Positions 41,889-50,309 are shown, numbered from the stretch's first letter. The stretch is 64,000 nucleotides of DNA from Oscillospiraceae bacterium (GCA_022846095.1 AP025583.1:2108001-2172000); one strand, 5' to 3'. Program-made: numbers and translations. Notes: generated from the letters alone by a model not told the origin.

Positions 41889-43262
41889 ATGGAAAAGAAG
41901 ACTTGGGGCCGCAGGGGAACAATTTTGGCGGCCAGCTTTCTGGCGGCGGCCTTTGTGGTGACGGGCGGCCTGGCCCTCCAGGCCAGGGCGCAGGCCGCCC
42001 AGTACAAGCTGCTGGTGGCGAACGGCTACCAGCACGCCTTCGCCGAGCTGGCCACCGCCGTGTCCGAGCTGGACGCGGCCCTGGAGAAGGGCGTGTACGC
42101 CACCTCGCCCGGGCTCTTCTCCAGCCTGTGCACCCAGGCCTACGGCAAGGCCATGTCCGCCCAGATGGCCCTGGGCGAGCTGCCCTACGGCAATATCGAG
42201 CTGGAGCAGACCGCGGCGTTTCTCGCCAAGGCCGGGGATTACGCCATGTACCTGTCCCGGACCGCCGCCGCCGACGGGGACTGCGGCAGTGAGGCGCGGG
42301 AGAGCCTGCGGGCAATTTCTCAGGGCGCCGCCTCCCTCAACGGCATGCTCCAGAGCCTGCAATCCGATTTGAACGCCGGCGTGCTCACGCTGGGCGACCT
42401 GGAGCAGGCCGAGGCGCGGCTCTCCAGCGCCACTGAGGACGGCTCCCCCGAGCTGGCCGGCTCCGCGTTCCAGTCGGTGGAAAAGGAGTTCCCCGAGGTG
42501 CCCACCCTGATCTACGACGGCCCCTTCTCCGACCACATCGCCGGGCGCACCGCCCGTATGCTGGAGCGGCGGGCGGAGGTGACCCAGGACGAGGCCCGGG
42601 CCGCCGCCGCCAAGTTCCTGGACCTCAAGCCGGAGATCTTTGACTTCATGGCAGAAAACGCGGGGAAAATCCCCTGCTACTGCTTCTCCGCCGCCGTGGA
42701 CGGGGGCGAGGTCTACGTGTCCGTATCCAAACAGGGCGGGCTGGTGGTGGAGGTCATGAACTCCCGCGCCGTCGCCGAGGCCGCCCTCAGCCGGGAGGAG
42801 GCCGCGTCCGCGGCGGCGGACTTCCTGGTGAAGCGGGGCTACCCCAACATGGTCGAGAGCTACTCCATCGACCAGGGCAACGTCCTCACGGTCAACTTCG
42901 CCGCCTCCCAGGACGGCGTAATCTGCTACCCCGATCTGGTGAAGGTGTCGGTGGCCCTGGACAACGGGCGGATCGTGGGCTTCGAGTCCCAGGGCTACCT
43001 GATGAACCACCAGAACCGCGCCCTCCCCTCCCCCGCCGCCGGGCTGGGCAAGGCCCAGGACCGGGTGAGCGGCGGCCTGCGCATCCTGTCCCAGCGCCTG
43101 GCCCTCATTCCCACCGCCGGTGAGAACGAGGTGCTGTGCTACGAGTTCAAGTGCCAGGACGAGCAGGGCGGGCACGTGCTGGTCTACGTCAACGCCCAGA
43201 CCGGGCAGGAGGAGAAGCTCCTGATCCTCCTGGAGGACGAGAGCGGCACGCTGGCGGTTTAA
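41889..43262 (+). CDS. ypeB: Germination protein YpeB
   Basis: YpeB is made in the forespore and is needed for the cortex-lytic enzyme SleB to be kept and stable in the spore. The 457-residue protein has an N-terminal span (GTILAASFLAAAFVVTGGLAL), a helical N domain (about 30-230: YQHAFAELATAVSELDAALEKG) and three PepSY repeats at the C-terminus (KFLDLKPEIFDF, ADFLVKRGYPNM, GFESQGYLMNHQNR). No sleB lies next to it, whereas in Bacillus sleB directly precedes ypeB. Its start lies directly at the end of the preceding terminator stem. Confidence 0.9.
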   Translation: MEKKTWGRRGTILAASFLAAAFVVTGGLALQARAQAAQYKLLVANGYQHAFAELATAVSELDAALEKGVYATSPGLFSSLCTQAYGKAMSAQMALGELPYGNIELEQTAAFLAKAGDYAMYLSRTAAADGDCGSEARESLRAISQGAASLNGMLQSLQSDLNAGVLTLGDLEQAEARLSSATEDGSPELAGSAFQSVEKEFPEVPTLIYDGPFSDHIAGRTARMLERRAEVTQDEARAAAAKFLDLKPEIFDFMAENAGKIPCYCFSAAVDGGEVYVSVSKQGGLVVEVMNSRAVAEAALSREEAASAAADFLVKRGYPNMVESYSIDQGNVLTVNFAASQDGVICYPDLVKVSVALDNGRIVGFESQGYLMNHQNRALPSPAAGLGKAQDRVSGGLRILSQRLALIPTAGENEVLCYEFKCQDEQGGHVLVYVNAQTGQEEKLLILLEDESGTLAV

Positions 43263-43350
43263 GACGCGGCTTGCCTCCCCAATGAGGACGTAAACTGCAA
43301 GCATTGTTGTTTTAACTTTGGCGGCTAAGGTGCGCAAAGGACGGCGAGGG

Positions 43351-43411
43351 CCACATCGGAGCGCTGCTCCAGGCCCGCAGGGGCGATTCACGAATCGCCC
43401 GTCCTACATCG
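43351..43411 (-). repeat. Dispersed repeat, family A (reverse orientation)
   Basis: This is the reverse complement of the units at 5815 and 28019, including CACATCGG...GCTGCTCCAGGCCCG and GGGCGATTCACGAATCGCCC, with a few differences. It sits between convergent ypeB and spoIIIAH. Confidence 0.8.
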
Positions 43412-43429
43412 GCCGCCTTTTCTGCCGAA

Positions 43430-43466
43430 AAGGTGCCCCGCCGCAAGCGGCAGGGCACCTTTTTTG
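43430..43466 (+). terminator. Terminator between ypeB and spoIIIAH
   Basis: AAGGTGCCC, an inner CCGC/GCGG stem and GGGCACCTT are followed by TTTTTT. Works for ypeB, and on the minus strand (TTTT after the stem) also for the spoIIIA operon. Confidence 0.85.
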
Positions 43467-43469
43467 TAT

Positions 43470-44078
43470 TTACTGGTCGGCCTCGATAATTTTAATCTGG
43501 CTGGCCGCGTAGCCGGTCTCCCCGGTGACGATCTCAGTGATCTTGGCCACGTCCGCGTCGCTGAGGCCCTCCCCGGTGGAGGCCACCACCACGCTGACGC
43601 TGTTGTCCCCGATGAAGGCCACGCAGTCGGCGTACCCCTTGGCGGTGACCAGATTCTCGATCTGGGCCTCGGAGACGGTGTAAGTAGCCAGCGTCTGGAT
43701 GGCGGTGCCCGCCTCGTCCTTCATGGTCTGGTCGGCGTCGGCGCTCTCGGCGGTCTGCTGGAGGATGGACAGCGCGCTGTCCCTGGCCTGCTGGCGGTTG
43801 AGGCGGGCGGAGGCGAAGTAGCCGCTCTTCTGGGCCTCGGGGGCCGGGCTGGCGCTCTCGCCGGGGGCGGGGGTGCCGGAGGGGGCGGGGCTGGCCTGGC
43901 TGCCGCCGGTATTGCCCGCCAGCAGCGGGTCGTTGGTCTGGCCCCCCACCAGTGCGGCCTGGCCCAGCACCTTGCCTGCGTCGGCCGTGTCCTTGTTGTA
44001 GGACCAGTTGAGGTACACCGCCACGCACACAAAGAGCACGATTGCGGCCACCACCGCGTTTCTCTTCCAGAGTTTCAT
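43470..44078 (-). CDS. spoIIIAH: Stage III sporulation protein AH
   Basis: SpoIIIAH of the mother cell binds SpoIIQ of the forespore across the septum and forms part of the feeding-tube channel. The 202-residue protein has one span (VVAAIVLFVCVAVYLNW), a Pro/Ser/Ala linker (about 60-85) and the C-terminal ring-building domain (SARLNRQQARDSALSILQQTAE, then YTVSEAQIENLVTAKGYADCVAFIGDNSVSVVV). It is last in the spoIIIA operon. Confidence 0.95.
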   Translation of the reverse strand: MKLWKRNAVVAAIVLFVCVAVYLNWSYNKDTADAGKVLGQAALVGGQTNDPLLAGNTGGSQASPAPSGTPAPGESASPAPEAQKSGYFASARLNRQQARDSALSILQQTAESADADQTMKDEAGTAIQTLATYTVSEAQIENLVTAKGYADCVAFIGDNSVSVVVASTGEGLSDADVAKITEIVTGETGYAASQIKIIEADQ

Positions 44079-44088
44079 CTTGTTTTCC

Positions 44089-44622
44089 TCACTTTCCCTT
44101 GCAAATTGAAATTTTATCGGAACCCAGCCCCGTGAGGGCGCTGACCGCCTCCATCATGTGCAGCCGCACGGTGGGGTCGCCGCCGCCGGAGCACACCACC
44201 AGCGCCCCCTGGTACTGCGGGGACACCGACTGGACCGCCACGGCCTCCTCCGTCCCGGAGCCCCGGGAGACGACCACCGTGGACACCGTGCCCTCGGCCC
44301 CCTCCCCCGCGCTGCTGGTCTTGCTGTCCTGGGCCAGGATCTGCCGGGGGCCGCTCTTGACCGTGAGCACCACGGTGACGTGCCCCGCCCCGTCCACCTG
44401 GGACAGGGCCTGCTCCAGCTTCTCCTCCATGGCCGCCACGTCAAAGGGGTCCTCCCCCCCGCCGGAGGCCGCCGCGGGCGCGGCCCGCTGCCCGCCGCCC
44501 CCGAAGGTGGGCAGCAGCAGGAGCAGCACCCCCGCCAGGATTACCACCAGCACATATTTGTACTTCCCCAGCAGCACGCAGGCCTTCCTGCCCCACGCGC
44601 CGAAATCCAGCTTCCCTTTCAT
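44089..44622 (-). CDS. spoIIIAG: Stage III sporulation protein AG
   Basis: SpoIIIAG forms a large ring in the intermembrane space. The 177-residue protein has a span (YVLVVILAGVLLLLLPTF), a Gly/Ala linker and the ring domain (AAMEEKLEQALSQVDGAGHVTVVLTVKSGPRQILAQD, then YQGALVVCSGGGDPTVRLHMMEAVSALTGLGSDKISI). Its start overlaps spoIIIAF by 4 nt. Confidence 0.95.
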   Translation of the reverse strand: MKGKLDFGAWGRKACVLLGKYKYVLVVILAGVLLLLLPTFGGGGQRAAPAAASGGGEDPFDVAAMEEKLEQALSQVDGAGHVTVVLTVKSGPRQILAQDSKTSSAGEGAEGTVSTVVVSRGSGTEEAVAVQSVSPQYQGALVVCSGGGDPTVRLHMMEAVSALTGLGSDKISICKGK

Positions 44623-45116
44623 TCCACGTCCTCCGTGATGTAGGTCTGCCGCTGCGCCGGAATGGCGAAGTCGGCCTCTATCTGCCGCGTGAGCGCCGCG
44701 ATCTGACTCTGCGTCAGATCCCCCCGCACCGTGACCGCGCTGGGGATGGGGTAGTCCCCCTCCCCCGGCTCGGTGGTCACCGTGACCGACGTGGGCGCGG
44801 CCCCCAGCGCCTGTGCCTTGTCCAGAATATATGCGCCGGCCTGTTCGGCTATGAGTTTTTTCATCAGTTCCTGGTTCTCTTCTTCCAGGGACTGGCTGTA
44901 CCCGGCCGCCTGGGCGCGGTACTGGGTCAGGGAGGAGGCCAGCGCCGCCCCGTCCACCTGGAGCACGGGCTGGATGACCGCCAGCAGCATCACCAGCGCC
45001 CCCGTCAGCCGCCCCACCTTACGCACCACGCCGTCGGGCATCAGCCCCTCGGCCAGGGCCACCACCATGGCCGCGCAGGTAATGCCTACCAGCCAGCTCT
45101 TTATCAGTTCTATCAT
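44619..45116 (-). CDS. spoIIIAF: Stage III sporulation protein AF
   Basis: The 165-residue protein starts at 45116 (MIELIKSWLVGITCAAMVV), overlapping the spoIIIAE stop by 4 nt. Two N-terminal spans (VGITCAAMVVALAEGLMP; VGRLTGALVMLLAVIQPVL) precede a soluble ring-like domain (YSQSLEEENQELMKKLIAEQAGAYILDKAQALG, VTVTTEPGEGDYP). It is part of the mother-cell secretion-like complex. Confidence 0.93.
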   Translation of the reverse strand: MIELIKSWLVGITCAAMVVALAEGLMPDGVVRKVGRLTGALVMLLAVIQPVLQVDGAALASSLTQYRAQAAGYSQSLEEENQELMKKLIAEQAGAYILDKAQALGAAPTSVTVTTEPGEGDYPIPSAVTVRGDLTQSQIAALTRQIEADFAIPAQRQTYITEDVE

Positions 45117-46234
45117 ACCGTCACCACCGAAATTGCCGAAATCATGGACACCAGCAAAAGAAGGGCGCAGGAGCCCGTCATGCCCAGCACCAGCCCAAAG
45201 GCCCCGCCGATGCCGTCGATCAGCCCGGCCACCCGCCCGCCGGAGACCGTGGCGGCCAGGGCGGCGGTGAGCTTGTAGGCCAGGTAGTGGATGCCCAATT
45301 GGAGGAAGGGCGCAATGCACATGGCCAGCACCGCCAGCATACCGAACACCCCCACCGCGTTTTTCAGGATGCCCGCCCCGGCCAGCACGGTTTCCGCCGC
45401 GTCCGAGATAATGCCGCCCACCACGGGCACCAGACTGCTCATGGTGAACTTGGCCGCCTTGATGGTCACCGAGTCCGCCGTCCCGGCGATGACCCCGCTC
45501 ACCGTCAGGTACCCCACGAAAATGAGCACCAGCGTGGTCAGCACCGAGGTCACCACCCATTTGAGCATCCCCCCCACCCGCTTGAGGCCCTCGTTCCCCA
45601 GGGCGGCGTAGGCCGCGCTCACCGCCACGTAGGCGTAGGTCAAGGGCATGAGCAGGCGGTCGATGAGGGTGATAAGCACGTCGGAGAAGAGCATGGTGGC
45701 CAGCTGCCGGGCCACCGCTCCCGAGGGGGCCCCCGAGGCCGCGGCGGCGGCGGTGATGGTGGGCAGGAGCACCTTGGAAAAGGTGTCCATCCCCGTGATG
45801 GCCTGCCGCCCCAGGCCCACCAGGGCGTTTACGTCGATGACCGCGGCCGCCGTCACCGCCAGGGCCCCGGCCACCGCCACCGCGTCCACGCCCCCCTTCT
45901 CCCCCAGGGAGGCGGACAGCCCGTCGGCCAGGGAGCACAGCAGCACGATGGCCAGCAGCACCACCGCGCTGCGCACCGCCTTGCGCAGGATGCCGAAGAC
46001 CTGGGCGCTGCCCGTGTCCAGGATGGCCTGGATGCCCTGGTCCAGATCCACCCCCGCCTGGATGTCCACCCCGTCCAGGCAGTCCCCCGCCGCGTCCTGG
46101 AGCCCGTCCAAATCCAGGGCCTCCGACTGGGTGGAGAGCACGTCCCCCGGGCCGGACGCGGACGCCCCGGCGGGGAGGGCCAGCAGGATTGCCAGCAGGA
46201 ACAGCAGCGCGGCGCGCCTCATCAGTAAATTCAT
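45113..46234 (-). CDS. spoIIIAE: Stage III sporulation protein AE
   Basis: SpoIIIAE is the large polytopic membrane component of the AA-AH channel. The 373-residue protein starts at 46234 (MNLLMRRAALLFLLAILLALP) after GAGGAGT. It has a signal sequence, an extracytoplasmic segment with DLDGLQDAAGDCLDGVDIQAGVDLDQG, and about seven to eight spans, with LLPTITAAAAASGAP and SLVPVVGGIISDAAETVLAGAG as family marks. Confidence 0.95.
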   Translation of the reverse strand: MNLLMRRAALLFLLAILLALPAGASASGPGDVLSTQSEALDLDGLQDAAGDCLDGVDIQAGVDLDQGIQAILDTGSAQVFGILRKAVRSAVVLLAIVLLCSLADGLSASLGEKGGVDAVAVAGALAVTAAAVIDVNALVGLGRQAITGMDTFSKVLLPTITAAAAASGAPSGAVARQLATMLFSDVLITLIDRLLMPLTYAYVAVSAAYAALGNEGLKRVGGMLKWVVTSVLTTLVLIFVGYLTVSGVIAGTADSVTIKAAKFTMSSLVPVVGGIISDAAETVLAGAGILKNAVGVFGMLAVLAMCIAPFLQLGIHYLAYKLTAALAATVSGGRVAGLIDGIGGAFGLVLGMTGSCALLLLVSMISAISVVTV

Positions 46235-46269
46235 GGTCCACTCCTCAAGTCCGTCGGTTTGGGCGGCTG

Positions 46270-46656
46270 TCACAGCAGCCCGGTGATGGTGGTCAGCACG
46301 GCCTGGAGCAGCGGCAGGGCCACGAACAGGGCCAGCGCCGCCCCCGCCGTCTCCACGAAGGAGGCGATGCCCCCCTCCTTGGCGTCCCGGCAGATCTCCG
46401 CCGTAATCCGGGTCACGATGGCGATGCCCACCGTCTTTACCACCGGGGCGAGCACGGCGGGCGAGAGCCCCGCCGTGTCCGCCAGGGTATCCATGAGGGT
46501 GCGCACCCCCTCGATGGCGGTGAGGGAGAAGGTGAGGATGATTACCCCCGCCGCCAGGGCGATGGCCAGGCCGATCTCCTGGGCGTTCTTCTTCACCACC
46601 GCCGCGCACAGCGCCCCGGCCACCGCCACGGCGGCAATCTTCAGCACCGCGTCCAT
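46270..46656 (-). CDS. spoIIIAD: Stage III sporulation protein AD
   Basis: This 128-residue protein has four predicted spans (IAAVAVAGALCAAVVKKNAQEIG; ALAAGVIILTFSLTAI; VVKTVGIAIVTRITAEICRDAKEGG; AGAALALFVALPLLQAVLTTI). The GIAIVTRITAEICRDAKE segment is the SpoIIIAD hallmark. Its neighbours, spoIIIAC and spoIIIAE, are in the canonical order. Confidence 0.95.
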   Translation of the reverse strand: MDAVLKIAAVAVAGALCAAVVKKNAQEIGLAIALAAGVIILTFSLTAIEGVRTLMDTLADTAGLSPAVLAPVVKTVGIAIVTRITAEICRDAKEGGIASFVETAGAALALFVALPLLQAVLTTITGLL

Positions 46657-46660
46657 GGCG

Positions 46661-46855
46661 CTACAGCCCGAAGAGGTTCTTCACCAGGTCGAAGAGGTTG
46701 CTGATCTCCTGCACCACCATCATCAGCACCACCACCAGCCCGGCCAGCGTGGTCATGGTGGCCTGTTCGTCCCGGCCCGAGCGGGTGAGCACCTGGTTGA
46801 GCACCGACACCAGGATGCCGATGGCCGCTATTTTAAAGATCAGATCCACATTCAT
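46661..46855 (-). CDS. spoIIIAC: Stage III sporulation protein AC
   Basis: A 64-residue protein with two spans: VDLIFKIAAIGILVSVLNQVL and ATMTTLAGLVVVLMMVVQEISNLF. The linking SGRDEQA loop is conserved in SpoIIIAC. It starts at 46855 and ends 5 nt before spoIIIAD; it lies inside a longer spurious frame and is easily missed. Confidence 0.93.
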   Translation of the reverse strand: MNVDLIFKIAAIGILVSVLNQVLTRSGRDEQATMTTLAGLVVVLMMVVQEISNLFDLVKNLFGL

Positions 46856-46869
46856 TGCGTCTTTTCCCC

Positions 46870-47382
46870 CTATAGCAGAAGTATCACCAGGAACGTCCCG
46901 GCGGTGAGGCCCAGCGCCCCGTAGACCTTGCCCTGCCTGTCCCGGTCCTCCTCGGCGGACACCAGGCTGCGGGAGAGCTGCTCCCGCGCCAGGCCCAGCG
47001 CCTGGCGCTGGCCCTCCCCGTCGTACCGGCCCAGCACGTCCCCCAGGCCCCGGAGGGTCTGGAGCTCGTCCTCCTTCAAATCCATGGGGTACTCCTCCAG
47101 CGCCTGCCGCCAGATCTCCCCCAGGCTCTGTTCCCCCAGGCGCCCCAGCCCCCGGGCGCACCGGGCGAAGAAGCCCCCCGCCGGGGGCGCCGCCCGCTCC
47201 GCCAGGGAGGCGAGCAGCTCCGGCATGGAGGGCAGCGTGAAGGCCAGCTCTCGCTCCATCAGCTCCAGCGCCCCCAGCAGGGCGCGCAGGGCCGTGACCC
47301 GGCTGGCCAGCTGCCCGGCGGCGGCGAAGCCCAGGGCCGCCGCGCCCCCGGTCAGTAAAATCGCACCCAGCATCTTCAGCAT
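46870..47382 (-). CDS. spoIIIAB: Stage III sporulation protein AB
   Basis: SpoIIIAB resembles the GspF-like platform protein of secretion systems. The 170-residue protein has an N-terminal span (ILLTGGAAALGFAAAGQLASRV), a helical cytoplasmic domain (ELMERELAFTLPSMPELLASLA, LKEDELQTLRGLGDVLGRYDGEGQ) and a C-terminal span (GALGLTAGTFLVILLL). The order and length match the family. It overlaps the end of spoIIIAA by 7 nt. Confidence 0.94.
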   Translation of the reverse strand: MLKMLGAILLTGGAAALGFAAAGQLASRVTALRALLGALELMERELAFTLPSMPELLASLAERAAPPAGGFFARCARGLGRLGEQSLGEIWRQALEEYPMDLKEDELQTLRGLGDVLGRYDGEGQRQALGLAREQLSRSLVSAEEDRDRQGKVYGALGLTAGTFLVILLL

Positions 47383-48314
47383 GGCTTCCCCTCCAGATCC
47401 ATGACCCGGTAGCGCCGCACGCCGCCCTCCAGCTCAATGAGCACCACCCGGCGGAAGATGCCCAGATCCAGCAGGCGCCGGTAGACCGGCCGCTCCCGCA
47501 GATCCGCCACGTCCCGCCCGTGGGCGGAGGCCAGCAGGGCCACCCCGCAGTTGGCGGCGCACTCCAGGGCGCTCACGTCCTCGGGCGCGGTGATCTCGTC
47601 CGCCGCCAGCACCTGGGGGTTCATGCCCCGCAGCAGCATCAGCAGGCCCGCCCCCTTGGGGCAGCCGTCCAGCACGTCGGTACACGCCCCCACGTCCAGC
47701 TGGGGCACCCCCTCGTACAGGGCGGCCAGCTCTCCCCGCTCGTCGGCCACTCCCACCCGCAGGGGCGGCCGGCCCGGCCCGCCGTCCGAGATCGCGCGGA
47801 TAAGGTCCCGCAGCAGGGTGGTCTTGCCCCGGCCCGGAGGCGCCAGCACCAGGGTATTTTGCAGGCCGGCCCCGTCCCAGAGCCTGTCCAAAACCGGCCC
47901 GGATACGCCGGGCGCCTGACGTGCCACCCGCACGCACAGGGAGGAGACCTGCCGCAGGTTGGCCACCGCCCCGTCCTTCACCACGGCGCTGCCGCAGATG
48001 CCCACCCGGTGCCCGCCCCGGACGGTAAAAAAGCCGTTGCGTACCCGCTCCAGCGCCGTGTGGGCGCTGGCCTGGGTGGCGATCTCCAGGGTCAGGGCCA
48101 AATCGCCCACGCCCACGGGGCGCTCCGCCCCCGGCACTGGGCGCTCCCCCGCAGGCAGGGACACCGTCATGGGCCGTCCCGCCCGCAGGCGGATCTCCTC
48201 CGCCCCGGCCTGCTCCCCCTCGTCCAGCCGCTCCAGCGCCCGGCGCAGGGGGGCGGGCAGCAGCGCCGCCGCCTGCCGAAAACGCGCGGCCGCCGCCGTC
48301 GTATCGCTGGTCAC
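47376..48314 (-). CDS. spoIIIAA: Stage III sporulation protein AA (ATPase)
   Basis: SpoIIIAA is a GspE/VirB11-like ATPase thought to power the channel. The 312-residue protein contains the Walker A motif LAPPGRGKTTLLRDLIRA, a Walker B region GAGLLMLLRGMNPQVLAADEIT, and the N-terminal EEIRLRAGRPM region typical of the family. I place the start at the GTG at 48314: GAGGAG lies 10 nt before it. An ATG at 48353 lies within the predicted sigma-E -10 box, upstream of where the transcript would begin, so it cannot be the start if that promoter is right. Confidence 0.92.
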   Translation of the reverse strand: MTSDTTAAAARFRQAAALLPAPLRRALERLDEGEQAGAEEIRLRAGRPMTVSLPAGERPVPGAERPVGVGDLALTLEIATQASAHTALERVRNGFFTVRGGHRVGICGSAVVKDGAVANLRQVSSLCVRVARQAPGVSGPVLDRLWDGAGLQNTLVLAPPGRGKTTLLRDLIRAISDGGPGRPPLRVGVADERGELAALYEGVPQLDVGACTDVLDGCPKGAGLLMLLRGMNPQVLAADEITAPEDVSALECAANCGVALLASAHGRDVADLRERPVYRRLLDLGIFRRVVLIELEGGVRRYRVMDLEGKPC

Positions 48315-48351
48315 ATGACTCACGCTCCTCTTTTGTGGATTGTCATGCTCC

Positions 48352-48380
48352 ATCCTATGAGAGGTTGTCCCGAGATATGA
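48352..48380 (-). promoter_or_regulatory. Predicted sigma-E promoter of spoIIIA
   Basis: On the complement TCATATC (48374-48380), 14 nt and CATAGGAT (48352-48359) fit the sigma-E pattern kmATATT-N14-CATACAnT, with mismatches at the end of the -35 and at two -10 positions. Transcription should begin near 48345. The cognate sigma factor gene is at 18711-19433. Confidence 0.6.
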
Positions 48381-48426
48381 TTTGATTTTGGAAAAAGCGG
48401 ACAAGCTAACGCGGAGGTGGTATACG

Positions 48427-49887
48427 TTGGAATCAATTTGGACGCAGACCCTGCCCCCGCTGCCCGACTTCCCCCCGCTGGAAGGGGATATATCCTGTGA
48501 GGCCGCGGTGGTGGGCGGCGGCATGGCGGGCATACTCACGGCCTGGGAGCTGAAGCGCCGGGGCGTGGAGACCGTGGTGCTGGAGGCCGGACAGCCCGGC
48601 GCGGGTGTGACGGCGGGCACCACGGCAAAAATCACATCCCAGCACGGCATGATCTACCACAACCTGATCCGGGCGGTTGGGGCGGAGCGGGCCGGGCAGT
48701 ACGCCGCAGCCAACCAGGCCGCCATATCGGACTACGAGGCCCTGGTGGGCGAGCTGGGCATCGGCTGCGCCTTCCGCCGGGCCCCCGCCTATCTCTACGA
48801 CAGGAAAAGCGACGCCGCCCTCAAGAAGGAGGCCGCCGCCGCAAACAGCCTGAACATCCCCGCCGTGCTGGTAAAGGACACCGAGCTGCCCTTCCCCGTG
48901 GCGGGGGCGCTCAAGTTCCCGGAGCAGGCCCAGTTCCAGCCCCTGGCCTTTCTCACCGCCCTCCTGCCCCGGCTGAGGATCTACGGCCATACCACGGCGG
49001 AGGCAATCACGGACGAGGGTGTCAGGACCGGCCGGGGCTTCGTCAGGGCCCGCCACGTGTTGGTGTGTTCCCACTTCCCCTTCTTCAACCTGCCCGGCTT
49101 CTACTTCGCCCGGATGCACCAGGACCGCTCCTATGTGCTGGCCCTCCAGGGCCCGCCCGCCCTGGAGGGCATGTACCGGGACGCCAACCCGGCCGGGCTC
49201 TCCCTGCGCTCCGGGGAGAGCTGCCTGCTGCTGGGCGGAGGCGGGCACCGCTCAGGCAAAACCCCGGGCGAGGACGGTTACAAAACCCTGGAGCGGGCCG
49301 CCGGGCGCTGGTGGCCGCAGGCCAAAATCGCCGCGCGCTGGTCGGCCCAGGACTGCATGACCATGGACGGCGTACCCTATATCGGCGCCTACCCCGGCGG
49401 CCGGGCCAACCTCTACGTGGCCACCGGCTTCCAGAAGTGGGGCATGAGCACCGCCATGGCCGCCGCCCATATCCTCTCGGACCTGGTCACCGGGCGGGAC
49501 AACCCCTACGCCCAGGTCTTCTCCCCCCACCGCCTGCCCACCTTCCCCGCCCTGTCCAATCTGCTCAAAGACGGCGGGATGTCCGCCGGGCACCTGCTGA
49601 GCCAGGCCTTCTACACCCCCCGGGCCCAGCTCCGGGACGTGAAGCCCGGCCAGGGCGGCGTGGTGAGCTGGCACGGGAAAAAAGTGGGGGTCTACCACGG
49701 GGAGGACGGGCGCTACTACCTAGTGCCCACCCGCTGCCCCCACCTGGGCTGCCAGCTCTCCTGGAACGCCGCCGAGCGCACCTGGGACTGCCCCTGCCAC
49801 GGCTCCCGCTTCGACCACACCGGGCGGCGCCTGGACACCCCCGCGTCGGACGATCTGAGCTGCCGCCTGCGCGGGGACGCACAATAA
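48427..49887 (+). CDS. FAD-dependent oxidoreductase with C-terminal Rieske [2Fe-2S] domain
   Basis: The best start is the TTG at 48427 (product ESIWTQTLPPLPDFPP), with GGAGGT 8 nt upstream. The protein has an FAD-binding DAO/GlcD-type N-terminal domain with VVGGGMAGILTAWELKRRG and VVLEAGQPGAG, a central substrate region and, at the C-terminus (about 400-485), a Rieske domain: CPHLGCQLSW and CPCHGSRFD supply Cys-His/Cys-His ligands. This architecture is common in Clostridia and Bacilli but the reaction is not known. It is divergent from spoIIIA and followed by a strong terminator, so it is transcribed alone. Confidence 0.88.
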   Translation: MESIWTQTLPPLPDFPPLEGDISCEAAVVGGGMAGILTAWELKRRGVETVVLEAGQPGAGVTAGTTAKITSQHGMIYHNLIRAVGAERAGQYAAANQAAISDYEALVGELGIGCAFRRAPAYLYDRKSDAALKKEAAAANSLNIPAVLVKDTELPFPVAGALKFPEQAQFQPLAFLTALLPRLRIYGHTTAEAITDEGVRTGRGFVRARHVLVCSHFPFFNLPGFYFARMHQDRSYVLALQGPPALEGMYRDANPAGLSLRSGESCLLLGGGGHRSGKTPGEDGYKTLERAAGRWWPQAKIAARWSAQDCMTMDGVPYIGAYPGGRANLYVATGFQKWGMSTAMAAAHILSDLVTGRDNPYAQVFSPHRLPTFPALSNLLKDGGMSAGHLLSQAFYTPRAQLRDVKPGQGGVVSWHGKKVGVYHGEDGRYYLVPTRCPHLGCQLSWNAAERTWDCPCHGSRFDHTGRRLDTPASDDLSCRLRGDAQ

Positions 49888-49930
49888 CGAAAGGAGGCCG
49901 ACCCCAAGTGGGGCCGGCCTCCTTTCGTTA
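49885..49930 (+). terminator. Terminator after the Rieske oxidoreductase gene
   Basis: TAACGAAAGGAGGCCG and its complement form a long stem that includes the stop codon. Confidence 0.82.
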
Positions 49931-49952
49931 TTCAGCCTGTCTGGCTTTCGGG

Positions 49953-50026
49953 TAAGGCGCACCGTGTCATTGCGAGGAGGTCCTCCGGGGCCGACGCGGC
50001 AATCCGCTCCTTTTTTCGGAGGCCCG
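49953..50026 (+). repeat. Dispersed repeat, family C (left copy)
   Basis: TAAGGCGCACC...GTCATTGCGAGGAGG...GCGGCAATCCG...TTTTTTCGGAGGC recurs at 57574-57646 in the same orientation, and in part in reverse at 28108-28141. The ends of the unit partly complement each other. Confidence 0.8.
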
Positions 50027-50112
50027 TTCGGCCTGTGCCCTCTGTAAATAGGGCTGCCTGGTTTAAGGTGGCTTCGCCCGAAATCATCCAGGTGTCCCCC
50101 GGACACCTGGAC

Positions 50113-50247
50113 CCTGCGGCACATCACCCGCCCAGACTAAAAGTAGTTGCGGTTCAACAGGTGCCTGAAAAGCCGCTCATACTGCCATGCCCCGTACAGC
50201 GCTTGGCACCCGTAGGGGCGATTCACGAATCGCCCGTCCACCATCGG
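50113..50247 (+). repeat. Dispersed composite repeat, families B+A (left copy)
   Basis: A run of about 130 nt (CCTGCGGCACAT..., GTAGTTGCGGTTCAACAGGT, ...CAGCGCTTGGCAC..., then family A) is nearly identical to 57816-57945. In one reading frame it gives the peptide GAIHESP, seen in several spurious frames here; I treat it as non-coding. No gene is seen in 49931-50309. Confidence 0.85.
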
Positions 50248-50309
50248 CCAACTTACCCGCCTATGCCGCAACCCCAATGCCTGCATCCTGCGTACATAAT
50301 TCGATGATT

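Noticed and set aside
44619-46241. 540-codon minus-strand frame ending with the spoIIIAF sequence
   Set aside because: Only its last 165 codons (from 45116) are real; the rest is out of phase with spoIIIAE, which covers the region.
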